Shown here in pieces: positions 31,251 through 40,502 of a DNA stretch of 44,253 nucleotides. The notes beneath the pieces were generated by a model. The model was given only the letters and a program-made list of their open reading frames with translations, was not told the DNA's origin and did not search any database. Position numbers and translations under genes: made by a program. This stretch comes from Vulcanimicrobiota bacterium (GTDB lineage: Bacteria; Vulcanimicrobiota; Vulcanimicrobiia; Eremiobacterales; Eremiobacteraceae): positions 1 to 44,253 of the forward strand of contig JAFAHD010000039.1 of the NCBI GenBank assembly GCA_019237415.1. Direction: 5' to 3'. Positions within the stretch are counted from its first letter, which is position 1; each line of letters begins with the position of its first letter.

Positions 31251-31640
31251 GTGGATCTGCCGGCCGGCCTGTTATACACGAAAGAACATGAGTGGGTGAA
31301 GCTCGATGGCACGAGCGCGACCGTCGGCATCACCGACTACGCACAATCATCGCTGGGCGACATCGTCTATGTCGAGATGCCCAAGGCGGGCGCGGTCGTC
31401 GAGCAGTTCAAGCAGATGGGCGTGATCGAGTCGGTCAAAGCCGTCTCGGACATCTTCGCGCCGCTTTCCGGCACGATCGCTGCGGTCAACGCCGACGTCG
31501 AGAACGATCCAGCCAAAGTGAACGGCGATCCGTACGGGACTGGTTGGCTCGTCAAGATCACACTGTCCGACGCGTCGCAGAGCAAGAACCTGCTCGACGC
31601 CGCGGCATACCAAAAGGTCGTCGACGCGGCGGACCACTGA
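31251..31640 (+). CDS. gcvH: Glycine cleavage system H protein
   Basis: A 129-aa lipoyl carrier that shuttles the aminomethyl group from the P to the T protein. The lipoyl-Lys is K63 in GVIESVKAVSDIFAPLSG. Other blocks: LYTKEHEWVKLDGTSATVGITDYAQSSLGDIVYVEMP. Start is GTG 31251 after AAAGGAAGAAA. Confidence 0.97.
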   Translation: MDLPAGLLYTKEHEWVKLDGTSATVGITDYAQSSLGDIVYVEMPKAGAVVEQFKQMGVIESVKAVSDIFAPLSGTIAAVNADVENDPAKVNGDPYGTGWLVKITLSDASQSKNLLDAAAYQKVVDAADH

Positions 31641-31643
31641 CCG

Positions 31644-32993
31644 ATGTACACGCCCCACACTCCGCAGGACATCGCCGCGATGCTCGAGGTCATCGGCGCG
31701 CCGTCGCTCGACGCGCTGAGCGACCCGCCTGCAGGGCTGAAGATCAAAGGCAGGCTCGACGTCGCGCCCGCGTTGCCCGAAGCGGACGCGTACGCGCACA
31801 TCCGCGCGATGGCGGACGAGAACAGCGCGGCGCGCATGACGTCGTTTCTCGGCGCCGGTGCGTACCGCCACTATCAGCCGCCTGCCGTGCCGTACTTCGC
31901 ATTTCGCTCCGAGTTCCTGACCGCGTATACTCCCTATCAAGCTGAAGCGAGCCAAGGCAGCCTTCAGGCCATCTTCGAGTGGCAGACCTACGTCTGTCTG
32001 CTCACCGGCATGGACGTCAGCAATGCGTCGGTGTACGACGGATCGACGGCGCTAGTCGAAGCGGTCATCATGGCGGCGCAGGCGACCGGACGGCGTCGCG
32101 TCGCGATCAGTCGCGGCGTGCATCCGGCGTACCGGCGCGTGCTGGCCACGTACGCGGAGGGCATCGGCGTCGAGATCAGCGAGATTCCGCTCGACGAGGC
32201 CGGCCAGACGAAGATCCCCGCGAGCCTTGATGCCGACATCGCGGCCGCCATCGTGCAAAGCCCCAACTTCTTCGGTGCCATCGACCATGTCGATCAAGCG
32301 GCGTCGGCGGCCCACGCCACAGGCGCGCTCGCCGTGCACGTCAGCGCGGAAGCGCTCTCTCTTGCGGTGCTCAAGTCGCCGCGGGAGTTAGGCGCCGACA
32401 TCGCGGTCGGCGACGCGCAATCATTCGGCTTGCCTGTCGGCTACGGCGGTCCGTATGTCGGCTTCGTCGCGACGACCAAAGAGCACGTGCGCCGTCTGCC
32501 CGGCCGGCTGGTCGGAGAGACGCACGATGTCGACGGCCGCAAGGCGTACGTGCTGACGCTGCAGGGACGCGAGCAGCACATCAGGCGCGAGCTGGCCAGC
32601 TCGAACATCTGCACCAACCAAGCGTTGTGCGCGCTCATCGCGACGATCTATCTTGCGACCGTCGGGCGCAAGGGGCTCGCATCGATCGCCTGTGCCAACA
32701 TGGCCAATGCACGCGCGCTCGCACGCGCCATCGAAGCGGTGCCCGGTTTCGGGTTGGCATACCGCGCGCCGTACTTCAACGAGTTCGTCGTGGGCACGCC
32801 GGTGCCCGCAGCCGAGCTGTGCGCGCAGCTGGAGAAGCGCAGCATCCTTGCGGGCATGCCGCTTTCGCGTTTCTATCCCGAGCTGACCCGCCAATTGCTC
32901 GTCTGTGCGACCGAGCTGACGACGCAGTCACAGATCGACGAGTTCGCACGCGCGCTCGCGCAGGAGGGCACGCATGCCGTCGCTGCTGTTTGA
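31644..32993 (+). CDS. gcvPA: Glycine dehydrogenase (decarboxylating) subunit 1
   Basis: A 449-aa N-terminal half of the split P protein; with GcvPB it decarboxylates glycine onto lipoyl-GcvH. N-terminus MYTPHTPQDIAAMLEVIG and the segments SFLGAGAYRHYQPPAVPYF, ASVYDGSTALVEAV and GYGGPYVGFVATTKEHVRRLPGRLVGET match the family. The split form is typical of Gram-positives, Thermotoga, archaea and many Terrabacteria. Starts 3 nt after gcvH and overlaps gcvPB by 20 nt. Confidence 0.97.
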   Translation: MYTPHTPQDIAAMLEVIGAPSLDALSDPPAGLKIKGRLDVAPALPEADAYAHIRAMADENSAARMTSFLGAGAYRHYQPPAVPYFAFRSEFLTAYTPYQAEASQGSLQAIFEWQTYVCLLTGMDVSNASVYDGSTALVEAVIMAAQATGRRRVAISRGVHPAYRRVLATYAEGIGVEISEIPLDEAGQTKIPASLDADIAAAIVQSPNFFGAIDHVDQAASAAHATGALAVHVSAEALSLAVLKSPRELGADIAVGDAQSFGLPVGYGGPYVGFVATTKEHVRRLPGRLVGETHDVDGRKAYVLTLQGREQHIRRELASSNICTNQALCALIATIYLATVGRKGLASIACANMANARALARAIEAVPGFGLAYRAPYFNEFVVGTPVPAAELCAQLEKRSILAGMPLSRFYPELTRQLLVCATELTTQSQIDEFARALAQEGTHAVAAV

Positions 32994-34443
32994 GCAAGGC
33001 GCACCCGGGCGCGGCGGCGACTTCGTACGCGGCGCGGGAAAGCCATCGCAGTACCTCGATGCGGCTGCGTTGCGCGCGGACCTGCCGCTCCCCGACCTGA
33101 CCGAGCTCGACGTAGCGCGCCACTTCACCGAGCTGTCGCATCGCAATTTCTCGGTCGACACGAACTTCTATCCGCTCGGGTCGTGCACGATGAAGTACAA
33201 TCCGAAGCTCAACGAAGCGGTGTCGGCGTTTGCGGGCTTCACGGATCTCCATCCGTACGCGCCCGACGACGGGGCGCAAGGCGCGATCCGGCTGCTCGCG
33301 CACATGGAGCGCACGCTCGCAAGCCTGTTCGGCATGGACGCGTTCTCGCTGATGCCTGCCGCCGGAGCGCACGGCGAGATCACCGCCATGCTCATGGCGA
33401 AGAAATACTTCAAGGACCGAGGGGAGCACGAGCGGCTCACCTGCATCGTGCCCGACACCGCGCACGGCACGAATCCGGCAAGCGCCGCGATGGTGGGCTA
33501 CAACGTCGTCTCCATCCCGTCGACGGCGCGCGGGCGCACCGACCTCTCGGCGCTGCGCGCCAAGCTGGACGGCTCGATCGCCGTCTGCATGATGACCAAC
33601 CCCAACACGTTGGGCTTGTTCGAGGACGAGATCGTCGAGATGACCGCATCCGTGCACGACGCCGGCGGGCTGATGTACTACGATGGCGCCAATGCCAACG
33701 CGATCGTCGGCATCACGAGGCCCGGCGACATGGGCTTCGATCTCATGCACCTCAACCTGCACAAGACGTTTTCGGTGCCGCACGGCGGCGGCGGTCCGGG
33801 TTCGGGACCGGTGGGCGCAAACGCGCGGCTGTCTCCGTACCTGCCGTCACCGATGCCGGCGCGCGACGCGTCCGGCGCGTACGTCTGGGATGAACAGCGC
33901 CCGAAGAGCATCGGCATGGTGCGCGCGTTTCCGGCGCACTTCCTCGCGATCGTCCGCGCCTACGCGTACATCATCGTCCACGGAGCCGACGGCTTGCGCG
34001 CCAACAGCCAGCTCGCCGTGCTCAACGCGAATTACCTGCGCGCAAAGGTCAAGAAGTTCCTCACGGTGCCGTATGACGATCATTGCCGACACGAGTTCGT
34101 CTGTTCGGCGGAGCAGCTGAAGAAAGAGACGGGCGTGCGCGCGCTCGATCTCGCGAAGGGATTGCTTGACGCGGGCGTGCACGCGCCGACGATGTACTGG
34201 CCGCACGTCGTGCCCGAGTGTCTCATGATCGAGCCGACCGAGACGGAGAACCGCCACACGCTCGACGCGTTCGTCGAGACGTTGCGCGAGCTCGTGGTGT
34301 ACGCGCACGAAGATCCGGCGGCGGTCCAACAGCGGCCGCTGCACACGCCGGTGCGCCGCGTCGATGAAGCTCAGGTCGGCAGGCTTGCCAACAAAGGGAT
34401 CGGACTACGCTGGTCGCCGCCGTCATCCGACGGCAACGCGTAG
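32974..34443 (+). CDS. gcvPB: Glycine dehydrogenase (decarboxylating) subunit 2
   Basis: A 489-aa C-terminal half of the split P protein, carrying the pyridoxal phosphate site. The PLP Lys is K264 in HLNLHKTFSVPHGGGGPG. Other blocks: FYPLGSCTMKYNPK (65-78), PDTAHGTNPASAAM (160-173), MMTNPNTLGLFE. Start is ATG 32974 inside the end of gcvPA. Full length, catalytic residues intact. Confidence 0.97.
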   Translation: MPSLLFEQGAPGRGGDFVRGAGKPSQYLDAAALRADLPLPDLTELDVARHFTELSHRNFSVDTNFYPLGSCTMKYNPKLNEAVSAFAGFTDLHPYAPDDGAQGAIRLLAHMERTLASLFGMDAFSLMPAAGAHGEITAMLMAKKYFKDRGEHERLTCIVPDTAHGTNPASAAMVGYNVVSIPSTARGRTDLSALRAKLDGSIAVCMMTNPNTLGLFEDEIVEMTASVHDAGGLMYYDGANANAIVGITRPGDMGFDLMHLNLHKTFSVPHGGGGPGSGPVGANARLSPYLPSPMPARDASGAYVWDEQRPKSIGMVRAFPAHFLAIVRAYAYIIVHGADGLRANSQLAVLNANYLRAKVKKFLTVPYDDHCRHEFVCSAEQLKKETGVRALDLAKGLLDAGVHAPTMYWPHVVPECLMIEPTETENRHTLDAFVETLRELVVYAHEDPAAVQQRPLHTPVRRVDEAQVGRLANKGIGLRWSPPSSDGNA

Positions 34444-34445
34444 CA

Positions 34446-34910
34446 ATGAAGCCGCGCCGCCGCCCGACGAGAGTCAAACACGAACGCTCGGCGGGCGGCT
34501 TCGTGCTCAAGCGCACAGGCGGCGCGTACCATGGGCTCATCATCGGGCGCGCGACGCCGCGCATCTGGTCGTTGCCAAAAGGCCACGTCGAGCCGGGTGA
34601 GAGCGAACAAGACGCAGCGACGCGCGAAGTGCTCGAGGAGACTGGCGTCGAGGGTGTGATTCTCGACAAACTCTCAGACATCAAGTATTGGTTCTATAGC
34701 AGCCGTCTCAAACACAGCAAGATCGTGCACTTCTATCTGATGCGCTACAAGAAAGGCACGCCCGTTCCGCAGGCCGGTGAGGTCGACGAAGTGGCGTGGG
34801 TGCCGCTCGACGAAATGGGCAAGCGCATGACCCATCTCAACGAGCGGCGCCTCGTGGGCCTCGTGGAAAAGATCGTCCAGGAGAAATCCGCCACCGAACT
34901 CGGCTTTTGA
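34446..34910 (+). CDS. Nudix hydrolase
   Basis: A 154-aa Nudix family pyrophosphohydrolase. The Nudix box GHVEPGESEQDAATREVLEETGV (first Gly at 46) is complete, including the metal-binding REVLEE glutamates. The rest of the fold is AGGFVLKRTGGAYHGLIIGR and the C-terminal helix HLNERRLVGLVEKIVQE. Looks closest to diadenosine polyphosphate hydrolase-like members, but the substrate is not readable. Starts 2 nt after gcvPB and ends in a TTGA overlap with the DUF3048 gene. Confidence 0.94.
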   Translation: MKPRRRPTRVKHERSAGGFVLKRTGGAYHGLIIGRATPRIWSLPKGHVEPGESEQDAATREVLEETGVEGVILDKLSDIKYWFYSSRLKHSKIVHFYLMRYKKGTPVPQAGEVDEVAWVPLDEMGKRMTHLNERRLVGLVEKIVQEKSATELGF

Positions 34911-36031
34911 CGCTCCGCATCTGCGTGCTGCTCTGCGCCTTCGCACTGTGCGACGGATGTGCGAAAGCGCCCAGTCCGCAGCCGGCGAGCACGCCGACGC
35001 CGACGCCGACGCCCGCCGTAGAAAACCCGCTCAACGGCGCGATGGTGCCGCCTGACGCGCCCAAACACCGTATCGCCGCAGTCATGATCGACAATTATCC
35101 CGACGCGCGTCCGCAGAGCGGCTTGTACGATGCTGACGTCGTGTACGAGGTCGAGGCCGAGGGCGGCATTACGCGCTATCTCGCGCTGTTCTTAGGCGCG
35201 GCTCCCGTGGTGGTTGGCCCCGTGCGCAGCGCGCGCACCTATTTCGTGGACTTGGCGCGGCCCTACGACCCGTTCTTCGCGCACGCCGGTCAGAACGACG
35301 ATGTGATCGACGTGCTGCGCGATCTGCGCAATGCCGGTTTTGCCGACATGGACGAGATCCAGCACACACCCGAAGCGTTCTGGCGCGACGACTCGCGCGA
35401 CATGCCGCACAATCTGTACACCGGCATCGCGCGCATGCGCAAGGTCGGGCCGACCTACGGGTACGCCGACAAGGCGTTTTCGCGCGACCGGCTCACCTTC
35501 GGCTCGCCGGCGCCGACTCCGGACGCGTCCGGATCGACGCAGAACGCGCCCGGATCGACGCCGAACGCAAGCGCGCAGCCGAGCGCGAGCTCGTCGCCGA
35601 AGCCCGCGCCGAGCGTCACGGCGGCGATGCCGCCCGTACCTAATGTCGTCGCGTCGTTCTGGCTCGAGTACGATGTCGATTTCGTGTGGGATGGCGCGGC
35701 CTATCAGCGCTTCATCGACGGGCAACCCCAGCACGACCGCGATGACGACCGGCCGTACGAGGTGGACGACATCGTCGCCGTGTGGATCCCCGCCAAAGTG
35801 CTCGACGCGATCGGCGACCTCAGCATGAACGTCTACGGCTCGTATCCCGCGGTGCTCGTCCGCGATGGCGTTCCGACAGAGGGCACGTGGAGCGCTCCCG
35901 GTCCCGATATCACGCCACGTCTGGTCGACGATTCCGGTGACCCGCTCGTCCTCAAACCGGGTCATATCTACATCGAGATCATGCCGCAGGGCAGCAGTCT
36001 GACGCTCGGGAAAAAGAACTGGTCACATTGA
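34907..36031 (+). CDS. DUF3048 (YerB-like) lipoprotein
   Basis: A 374-aa exported lipoprotein: signal with LCDGC lipobox (Cys near residue 19), a PTPTPTP spacer, then the two DUF3048 domains. The first has RIAAVMIDNYPDARPQSGLYDADVVYEVEAEGGITRYLALF and GPVRSARTYFVDLARPYD. A Ser/Pro/Ala-rich insert (about 205-245) separates it from the second (WLEYDVDFVWDGAAYQRFIDG, ending LTLGKKN). YerB relatives are cell-envelope proteins of unclear function, recently linked to peptidoglycan. Start is TTG 34907, overlapping the Nudix stop by TTGA. Confidence 0.9.
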   Translation: MTLRICVLLCAFALCDGCAKAPSPQPASTPTPTPTPAVENPLNGAMVPPDAPKHRIAAVMIDNYPDARPQSGLYDADVVYEVEAEGGITRYLALFLGAAPVVVGPVRSARTYFVDLARPYDPFFAHAGQNDDVIDVLRDLRNAGFADMDEIQHTPEAFWRDDSRDMPHNLYTGIARMRKVGPTYGYADKAFSRDRLTFGSPAPTPDASGSTQNAPGSTPNASAQPSASSSPKPAPSVTAAMPPVPNVVASFWLEYDVDFVWDGAAYQRFIDGQPQHDRDDDRPYEVDDIVAVWIPAKVLDAIGDLSMNVYGSYPAVLVRDGVPTEGTWSAPGPDITPRLVDDSGDPLVLKPGHIYIEIMPQGSSLTLGKKNWSH

Positions 36032-36828
36032 TGAAGACCGCCAGCGCTCCGACCGCCGCCGAGACGGCCGCAGAGGCGATCGCCGACCGCAAGAAGCTGC
36101 TGGTCAAGCTCGACGTCTTCGACGGCCCCCTCGATCTGCTGCTGCATCTGGTCCTCGAACAGGACCTGGACATCGTCAACGTCAGCCTCGCCGACGTCTG
36201 CGACCAGTACGTCGCGTACCTGCGGCTGATGGAGAGCCTCGACATAGACGTCGCCAGCGAGTACCTGGTGATCGCGGCGACGCTGCTGTTCATCAAGTCG
36301 AAGAAGTTGCTGCCGCCGCCGCCCGCGCCGTTCGCCGACGATCTCGATGAAGACGCCGCATTTGCCGAAGAAGTGCTGCGCCAACGCCTCATCGCGTACG
36401 CGCACTTCAAACGCTTGGGCGAGCAGTTCCGCGCGCGATTCGAAGAACAGGCGGGGTATTTCACGTCCGGTGCGATCGCGGAAGAAGGTTTGGTACAGCA
36501 CTACGCGCTGCAAGCGCCGAGCCTGGCGCTGGCGCTGGAACGCGCCCTTGCGAACGCGGCCGCGCGTCCGGCCGTGGTCAAGCGCGAGACGTTTTCTATG
36601 GTCGTCAAGATGAACTACGTCCTGCGCCAGGTGCGCGAGCGCGTGACCCTTGCGTTCTCCGAGCTGATCGAAGGCTGCCGCCGGCTCGAGGTCGTGGTCA
36701 CGTTTCTCGCGCTGCTCGAGCTCGTCAAGGCGCGCAAGGTCGTGTGCGAACAGCCCAAGCTGTTCTCCGACATCATCGTCACGCCGGCGCCCAAGGGCGC
36801 GACGGATCAGCTTGGCAAGTCTGCGTAA
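36031..36828 (+). CDS. scpA: Segregation and condensation protein A
   Basis: A 265-aa kleisin that bridges the SMC heads with ScpB in chromosome condensation. N-terminal LDVFDGPLDLLLHLVLEQDLDIVNVSLADVCDQYVAYL and EYLVIAATLLFIKSKKLLP are diagnostic; the C-terminal winged helix ends VTFLALLELVKARKVVCEQPKLFSDIIV. The start is ATG 36031 (an adjacent TTG at 36028 is possible), overlapping the upstream stop. Followed by scpB, the usual pair. Confidence 0.96.
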   Translation: MKTASAPTAAETAAEAIADRKKLLVKLDVFDGPLDLLLHLVLEQDLDIVNVSLADVCDQYVAYLRLMESLDIDVASEYLVIAATLLFIKSKKLLPPPPAPFADDLDEDAAFAEEVLRQRLIAYAHFKRLGEQFRARFEEQAGYFTSGAIAEEGLVQHYALQAPSLALALERALANAAARPAVVKRETFSMVVKMNYVLRQVRERVTLAFSELIEGCRRLEVVVTFLALLELVKARKVVCEQPKLFSDIIVTPAPKGATDQLGKSA

Positions 36829-37483
36829 CCGCATCGAAGCGGTCTTGCTGGCCGCGGACAAGCCCGCGGCCGAGGCGGACATCTGCAACGCCGTGCGCGC
36901 GACGCCGGCGGAAGTGCGCGCCGCGTTGCGCGAGATCGCTGCATCGCTCGAGGGCCGTGGCATCGTCCTACGCGAGGTTGCGGGCGGCTGGCGACTTGCG
37001 ACGCATCCCGAATGCCGCGAGTCCGTCGAGCGTTTCTTGCTACCACCCAAACATCACATGTCGCAGGCGTCGCTCGAAACGCTGTCGATCGTCGCGTATC
37101 TGCAGCCGGTGACGCGCGCCGAAGTCGAAAGCTTGCGCGGCGTCAACGTCGACGGCGTCATGCAGACGCTGGAGGATCGCGCGCTCATCAAAGAACTGGG
37201 ACGCAAAGAAACGGTCGGGCGCCCGATCATCTACGGCACGACCGACCGGTTCCTCGAGGCGTTCGGCCTGCGCGGCATCGACGAATTGCCGCCGCTGCCG
37301 GAGGGAGCGCCGCGCCGCGTCAACGGCGAGGTCATCCCCTTCCCTGTCGCACCAGCGCGCGAGCAGGCAATGGATCAGATACACGAATCGGTCGAAGGGC
37401 ACGAAGGGGATCAAGTGCCGCACGCGCAGTCCACGCTCGAGCACAGCGTCGCAGACGAGCTCGCGCACGCGCTCGAAGAGTGA
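36812..37483 (+). CDS. scpB: Segregation and condensation protein B
   Basis: A 223-aa partner of ScpA with two winged-helix domains (LRNRIEAVLLAADKPAAEADI; then HHMSQASLETLSIVAYLQPVTRAEVESLRGVNVDGVMQTLEDRALIKELG and GRPIIYGTTDRFLEAFGL). The C-terminal 60 residues are a variable acidic tail. The start TTG 36812 overlaps scpA by 17 nt. Ends in a GTGA overlap with the methyltransferase gene. Confidence 0.95.
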   Translation: MASLRNRIEAVLLAADKPAAEADICNAVRATPAEVRAALREIAASLEGRGIVLREVAGGWRLATHPECRESVERFLLPPKHHMSQASLETLSIVAYLQPVTRAEVESLRGVNVDGVMQTLEDRALIKELGRKETVGRPIIYGTTDRFLEAFGLRGIDELPPLPEGAPRRVNGEVIPFPVAPAREQAMDQIHESVEGHEGDQVPHAQSTLEHSVADELAHALEE

Positions 37484-38274
37484 AGCACCTTTCAGACTTC
37501 GACACGCTGGTCGAAGAGTACGCCCGCTATCGCACTTCGTATTCCGTCGAACTGTTCGACGCCATCGCTACGTATTTCGGACCGCCGGGTGACAAGCCGC
37601 TGCTCGACGCAGCGTGCGGCACCGGGCTTGCGACGCGCGGCATGATCGACCGCGGTTATGGCGTGACGGGCATCGACGTCGCGCAACGCATGCTCGACGT
37701 CGCGCGCGCCGGTACGCCGGCAGACGCCGGCGCGGCGTTCTACCTCGGCCGAGCGGAAGCGCTGCCCTTCGCTGACGGCGCGTTCTCGGGGATCATCTGC
37801 GCGCAAGCGTTCCATTGGTTCGACGAGGCTGCGGCGCTCGCGGAGTTCTCGCGGGTGCTCGCGCCGGGCGGCGGGCTGGCGATCTTCTGGAAGCACGCGC
37901 GCCCGGACGATCCCTATGCGCGCACCGTCCGGTCGCTGTTCACGCAGTGGACCGGGCGCGCAGAGGCGCCGCTCGAGAGCAGCTTCCGCGATTCGCTGGC
38001 CGGCTTTTGGGCGCAGGTCGCGCGCGGCGACAGCCCGTCCGAGGGCGCGATGTTCCGCAACGGTGAGCTGCGGATGTTGCGCTTCCGGCTGCATTACGAC
38101 GTCGACACGTACATCGGCTATCACCGTTCGCGGGAGAACCTGCGCATCGCGCTCGGCGACCAGCGCGAATCGTTCTTGCATGCCGCGCGCGAACGCGTCG
38201 CGGAACTCGCACCGGCATCAGGTGAATTCGACGTCGAGCAAGATCAGTTCTTATACTGCGCGCGCAAGGCATGA
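37480..38274 (+). CDS. Class I SAM-dependent methyltransferase
   Basis: A 264-aa methyltransferase of the UbiE/type-11 group. AdoMet motif I is LLDAACGTGLATRG (41-54), motif II-like VTGIDVAQRMLDVARA, and motif IV-V region AEALPFADGAFSGIICAQAFHWFDE with RVLAPGGGLAIFWKH. Acceptor unknown. Start is GTG 37480 in the scpB overlap; the frame is open back to 37012, but that part is a shadow of scpB. Ends in an ATGA overlap with nfo. Confidence 0.92.
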   Translation: MKHLSDFDTLVEEYARYRTSYSVELFDAIATYFGPPGDKPLLDAACGTGLATRGMIDRGYGVTGIDVAQRMLDVARAGTPADAGAAFYLGRAEALPFADGAFSGIICAQAFHWFDEAAALAEFSRVLAPGGGLAIFWKHARPDDPYARTVRSLFTQWTGRAEAPLESSFRDSLAGFWAQVARGDSPSEGAMFRNGELRMLRFRLHYDVDTYIGYHRSRENLRIALGDQRESFLHAARERVAELAPASGEFDVEQDQFLYCARKA

Positions 38275-39131
38275 GGTTCGGCGTCCACGTCGGCATCGGC
38301 GGGAACTTTCCGAAGAAGACCATCGAGCAGGCGCGCGAGGCCGGCTGCCAGTGCATCCAGATCTTCGCCGGAAATCCGCGCGGCTGGCGGCGCACGCCGT
38401 ATGACGTGCGCGCCTGGCAAGAGTTCAAAGAGCTGCGCGCGCAGCACGGCATCTTTCCGGTGCTCATCCATAGCTCGTACTTGGTCAACCTGACCACCGC
38501 GAATCGCACGCTGCACAAGAACAGCACGCTGCTGGTCGCGCACGATCTTGAGGTCGCGGCGCGCGGCGGCATCGAGTACGTCAACACGCATCTCGGCAGC
38601 TACGGCGGGCAGACACGCGCACAAGGCCTTGCGCGGGTGAGCAAGACGATCGCCACGCTGATCGGCGCAGCAAAACCAGGCCCGATGCTGCTGCTCGAGA
38701 ATTCGGCCGGCGCCGGCAACCTGTGCGGTGGCACCATGGAGGAGCTCGGCGAGATCCTGCGGCGGGTCGACGACGCGCGCGTCGGCGTGTGCCTCGATAC
38801 CGCGCACGCGTGGGCGTCCGGTTACGACATCCAGGATCAGAAGGGCGTCGATGGGTTCATGGACGACGTCGGCACGCACATCGGTTTCAAGCGCGTGCGC
38901 GCGCTCCATCTCAACGACACCAAAGTCGCGCTCGGCGCCAAGCGCGATCTGCACTGGCATGTCGCGCAAGGCCGCATCGGCACGAAGGGTTTCAGGGCAC
39001 TCCTGCACCGTCCCGAGTTTGCGGATGTCGCCGTGATTTGCGAAACGCCCAAGAGCATCGAGGAAGACCGCATGAATCTTCGCACGGCGCGCCGCCTCGC
39101 GGGTGTCAGGCAGCCGAGGACGAAAGGGTAG
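38271..39131 (+). CDS. nfo: Endonuclease IV (AP endonuclease)
   Basis: A 286-aa zinc-dependent DNA repair enzyme cutting 5' to abasic sites. TIM-barrel zinc-site blocks: MRFGVHVGIGGNFPKKTIEQA, VLIHSSYLVNL, LLLENSAGAGNLCGGTMEELGEIL, VGVCLDTAHAWASGYD, ALHLNDTKVALGAKRDLH, and AVICETPKSIEED. Translation is coupled to the methyltransferase by ATGA. Full length. Confidence 0.96.
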   Translation: MRFGVHVGIGGNFPKKTIEQAREAGCQCIQIFAGNPRGWRRTPYDVRAWQEFKELRAQHGIFPVLIHSSYLVNLTTANRTLHKNSTLLVAHDLEVAARGGIEYVNTHLGSYGGQTRAQGLARVSKTIATLIGAAKPGPMLLLENSAGAGNLCGGTMEELGEILRRVDDARVGVCLDTAHAWASGYDIQDQKGVDGFMDDVGTHIGFKRVRALHLNDTKVALGAKRDLHWHVAQGRIGTKGFRALLHRPEFADVAVICETPKSIEEDRMNLRTARRLAGVRQPRTKG

Positions 39132-39177
39132 CGCCGCACGCCACTTTTCCGATAGGTTTGCAGTAGAGGTCATCGTT

Positions 39178-40161
39178 ATGAGCTCGCTCAAAAGGCTGTC
39201 CCTTTTCGGGACCGCGATCAGAGTCGCTGAGATCGCGTTCGTCGCGCTGCTGTTGCTCACGCTCGTGCTCGGCGGTGAGGCGCTGGCGCGCGCGGGCGGC
39301 GGCCAACACTACGGCGGTGGGGGCGGCGGGGGCGGATATCACGGCGGGTACGGCGGCGGCGGCTACCATGGCGGCGGTTTTGGCGGCAGCGGTTTCAGCT
39401 TCTGGCCGTTCTTGTTCTTGGGCCATGGCTCGGGCTTTTGGATCATCATCGCGCTCATCGTCGTGTACTACTTGTGGAACCGGGCGCAATCGAACGCGCG
39501 CGCGCAGCTTGGAACGCAGCCGCAACAACAGCTTGAGCCCGTGTTCTCATCCGCGCAGACGCAGTTCATGGATCAACCGTCGCACTCAGTCGATCCGCAA
39601 GCCATCGCCGCCGGCGAGGCGGCGATCAAAACGCGCGATCCTGGGTTCGACGAAAAGACCTTCCTCGATCGCGCGCAGACCGCGTTCTTCAAGATCCAGC
39701 AGGCGTGGATGGCGCGCAACCAAGATCTCGCGCGCGACGTGATGAGCGACGCGCTCTACCAGCGCCACAAGATGCAGACCGACCAGCTGCTCGCCGCGCA
39801 TCAGACCGACATGCTGGAGAACATCGTCATCGGCCACGCGAAGGTCGTGCAGGTGACGCCCGGGCCGCCCTACGACACGATCGTCGTGGCGATCACTGCG
39901 AGCATGAGCGACTACACGATCGACGACAACACGAAACAGGTCGTCGACGGGCAGCGCACGCCGACGACGTTCACTGAATTCTGGTCGTTCATCCGCCGCT
40001 CGGATGCCAAGACCGCGGTCGGCGAGACAGGGCTCGCCTCGACCTGCCCGTCCTGCGGCGCCCCGCTCAAACTCGTGAATGGCTTGTGCTCGTTTTGCAG
40101 CGCGCCGGTGCGCACCTCGTCGTCCGAGTGGGTGGTCGACCAGATCGAGCAATCGTTTTGA
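39178..40161 (+). CDS. Tim44-like membrane protein with Gly-rich segment and zinc ribbon
   Basis: A 327-aa protein: an N-terminal hydrophobic signal/helix (about 15-37), a Gly/His/Tyr-rich stretch (about 40-74), a second helix (WIIIALIVVYYLWNRA), then a Tim44-like domain from about 155 (DEKTFLDRAQTAFFKIQQAWMARNQDLARDVMSDALYQRHK), and a C-terminal zinc ribbon with CPSCG and CSFCS. The bacterial Tim44-like family is poorly known. Start is ATG 39178 after GAGGT. The gene at 26004 has the same domain plan. Ends in a TTGA overlap with the PilZ gene. Confidence 0.85.
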   Translation: MSSLKRLSLFGTAIRVAEIAFVALLLLTLVLGGEALARAGGGQHYGGGGGGGGYHGGYGGGGYHGGGFGGSGFSFWPFLFLGHGSGFWIIIALIVVYYLWNRAQSNARAQLGTQPQQQLEPVFSSAQTQFMDQPSHSVDPQAIAAGEAAIKTRDPGFDEKTFLDRAQTAFFKIQQAWMARNQDLARDVMSDALYQRHKMQTDQLLAAHQTDMLENIVIGHAKVVQVTPGPPYDTIVVAITASMSDYTIDDNTKQVVDGQRTPTTFTEFWSFIRRSDAKTAVGETGLASTCPSCGAPLKLVNGLCSFCSAPVRTSSSEWVVDQIEQSF

Positions 40162-40502
40162 CGCAAGACGACGCGGGCGAGCTGCACGTCGACCGGCGGC
40201 GCTTTCCGCGCTTTAACATCAAGCTGCCGATCGAGTTCACGATCATGGGCCAGGAGCGGCGCTATCGCGCCATGGTCGACAACATCTCCCTTGCCGGCGT
40301 GCTGCTGGTGACGGACGAGCCGCTGACGCAGGGCACGCGGGTCATCGTGCATCTGCCGTCCGCACCGGGCGTTCGCCTGGACATCCAGGCGGAGATCGTG
40401 CGTGCGTCCGTGGTAGGCGAGTTCGGCGTCGCGTTCGTCAGGATGACCGAGGACGAGATCGAACGAGTGACGGCGCTGGTCGAACGCCGCTCAGCGCTCT
40501 AG
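40158..40502 (+). CDS. PilZ domain protein (cyclic di-GMP receptor type)
   Basis: A 114-aa single-domain PilZ protein. The two c-di-GMP motifs are intact: RRRFPR (13-18, RxxxR) and DNISLAG (41-47, DxSxxG). The rest follows the beta barrel (FRRYRAMV-like strands, GTRVIVHLPS, LDIQAEIVRAS, FGVAFVRM). Likely binds c-di-GMP and acts on a partner. Start is TTG 40158, overlapping the Tim44-like stop, which suggests the two proteins work together. The 3' end overlaps the convergent aspartyl protease gene by 12 nt. Confidence 0.9.
   Translation: MTQDDAGELHVDRRRFPRFNIKLPIEFTIMGQERRYRAMVDNISLAGVLLVTDEPLTQGTRVIVHLPSAPGVRLDIQAEIVRASVVGEFGVAFVRMTEDEIERVTALVERRSAL

Noticed and set aside
37012-37479. Long N-terminal extension of the methyltransferase
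   Set aside because: This open frame runs inside scpB, is Arg-rich in the way shadow frames are in this genome, and the GTG at 37480 gives the normal methyltransferase N-terminus.
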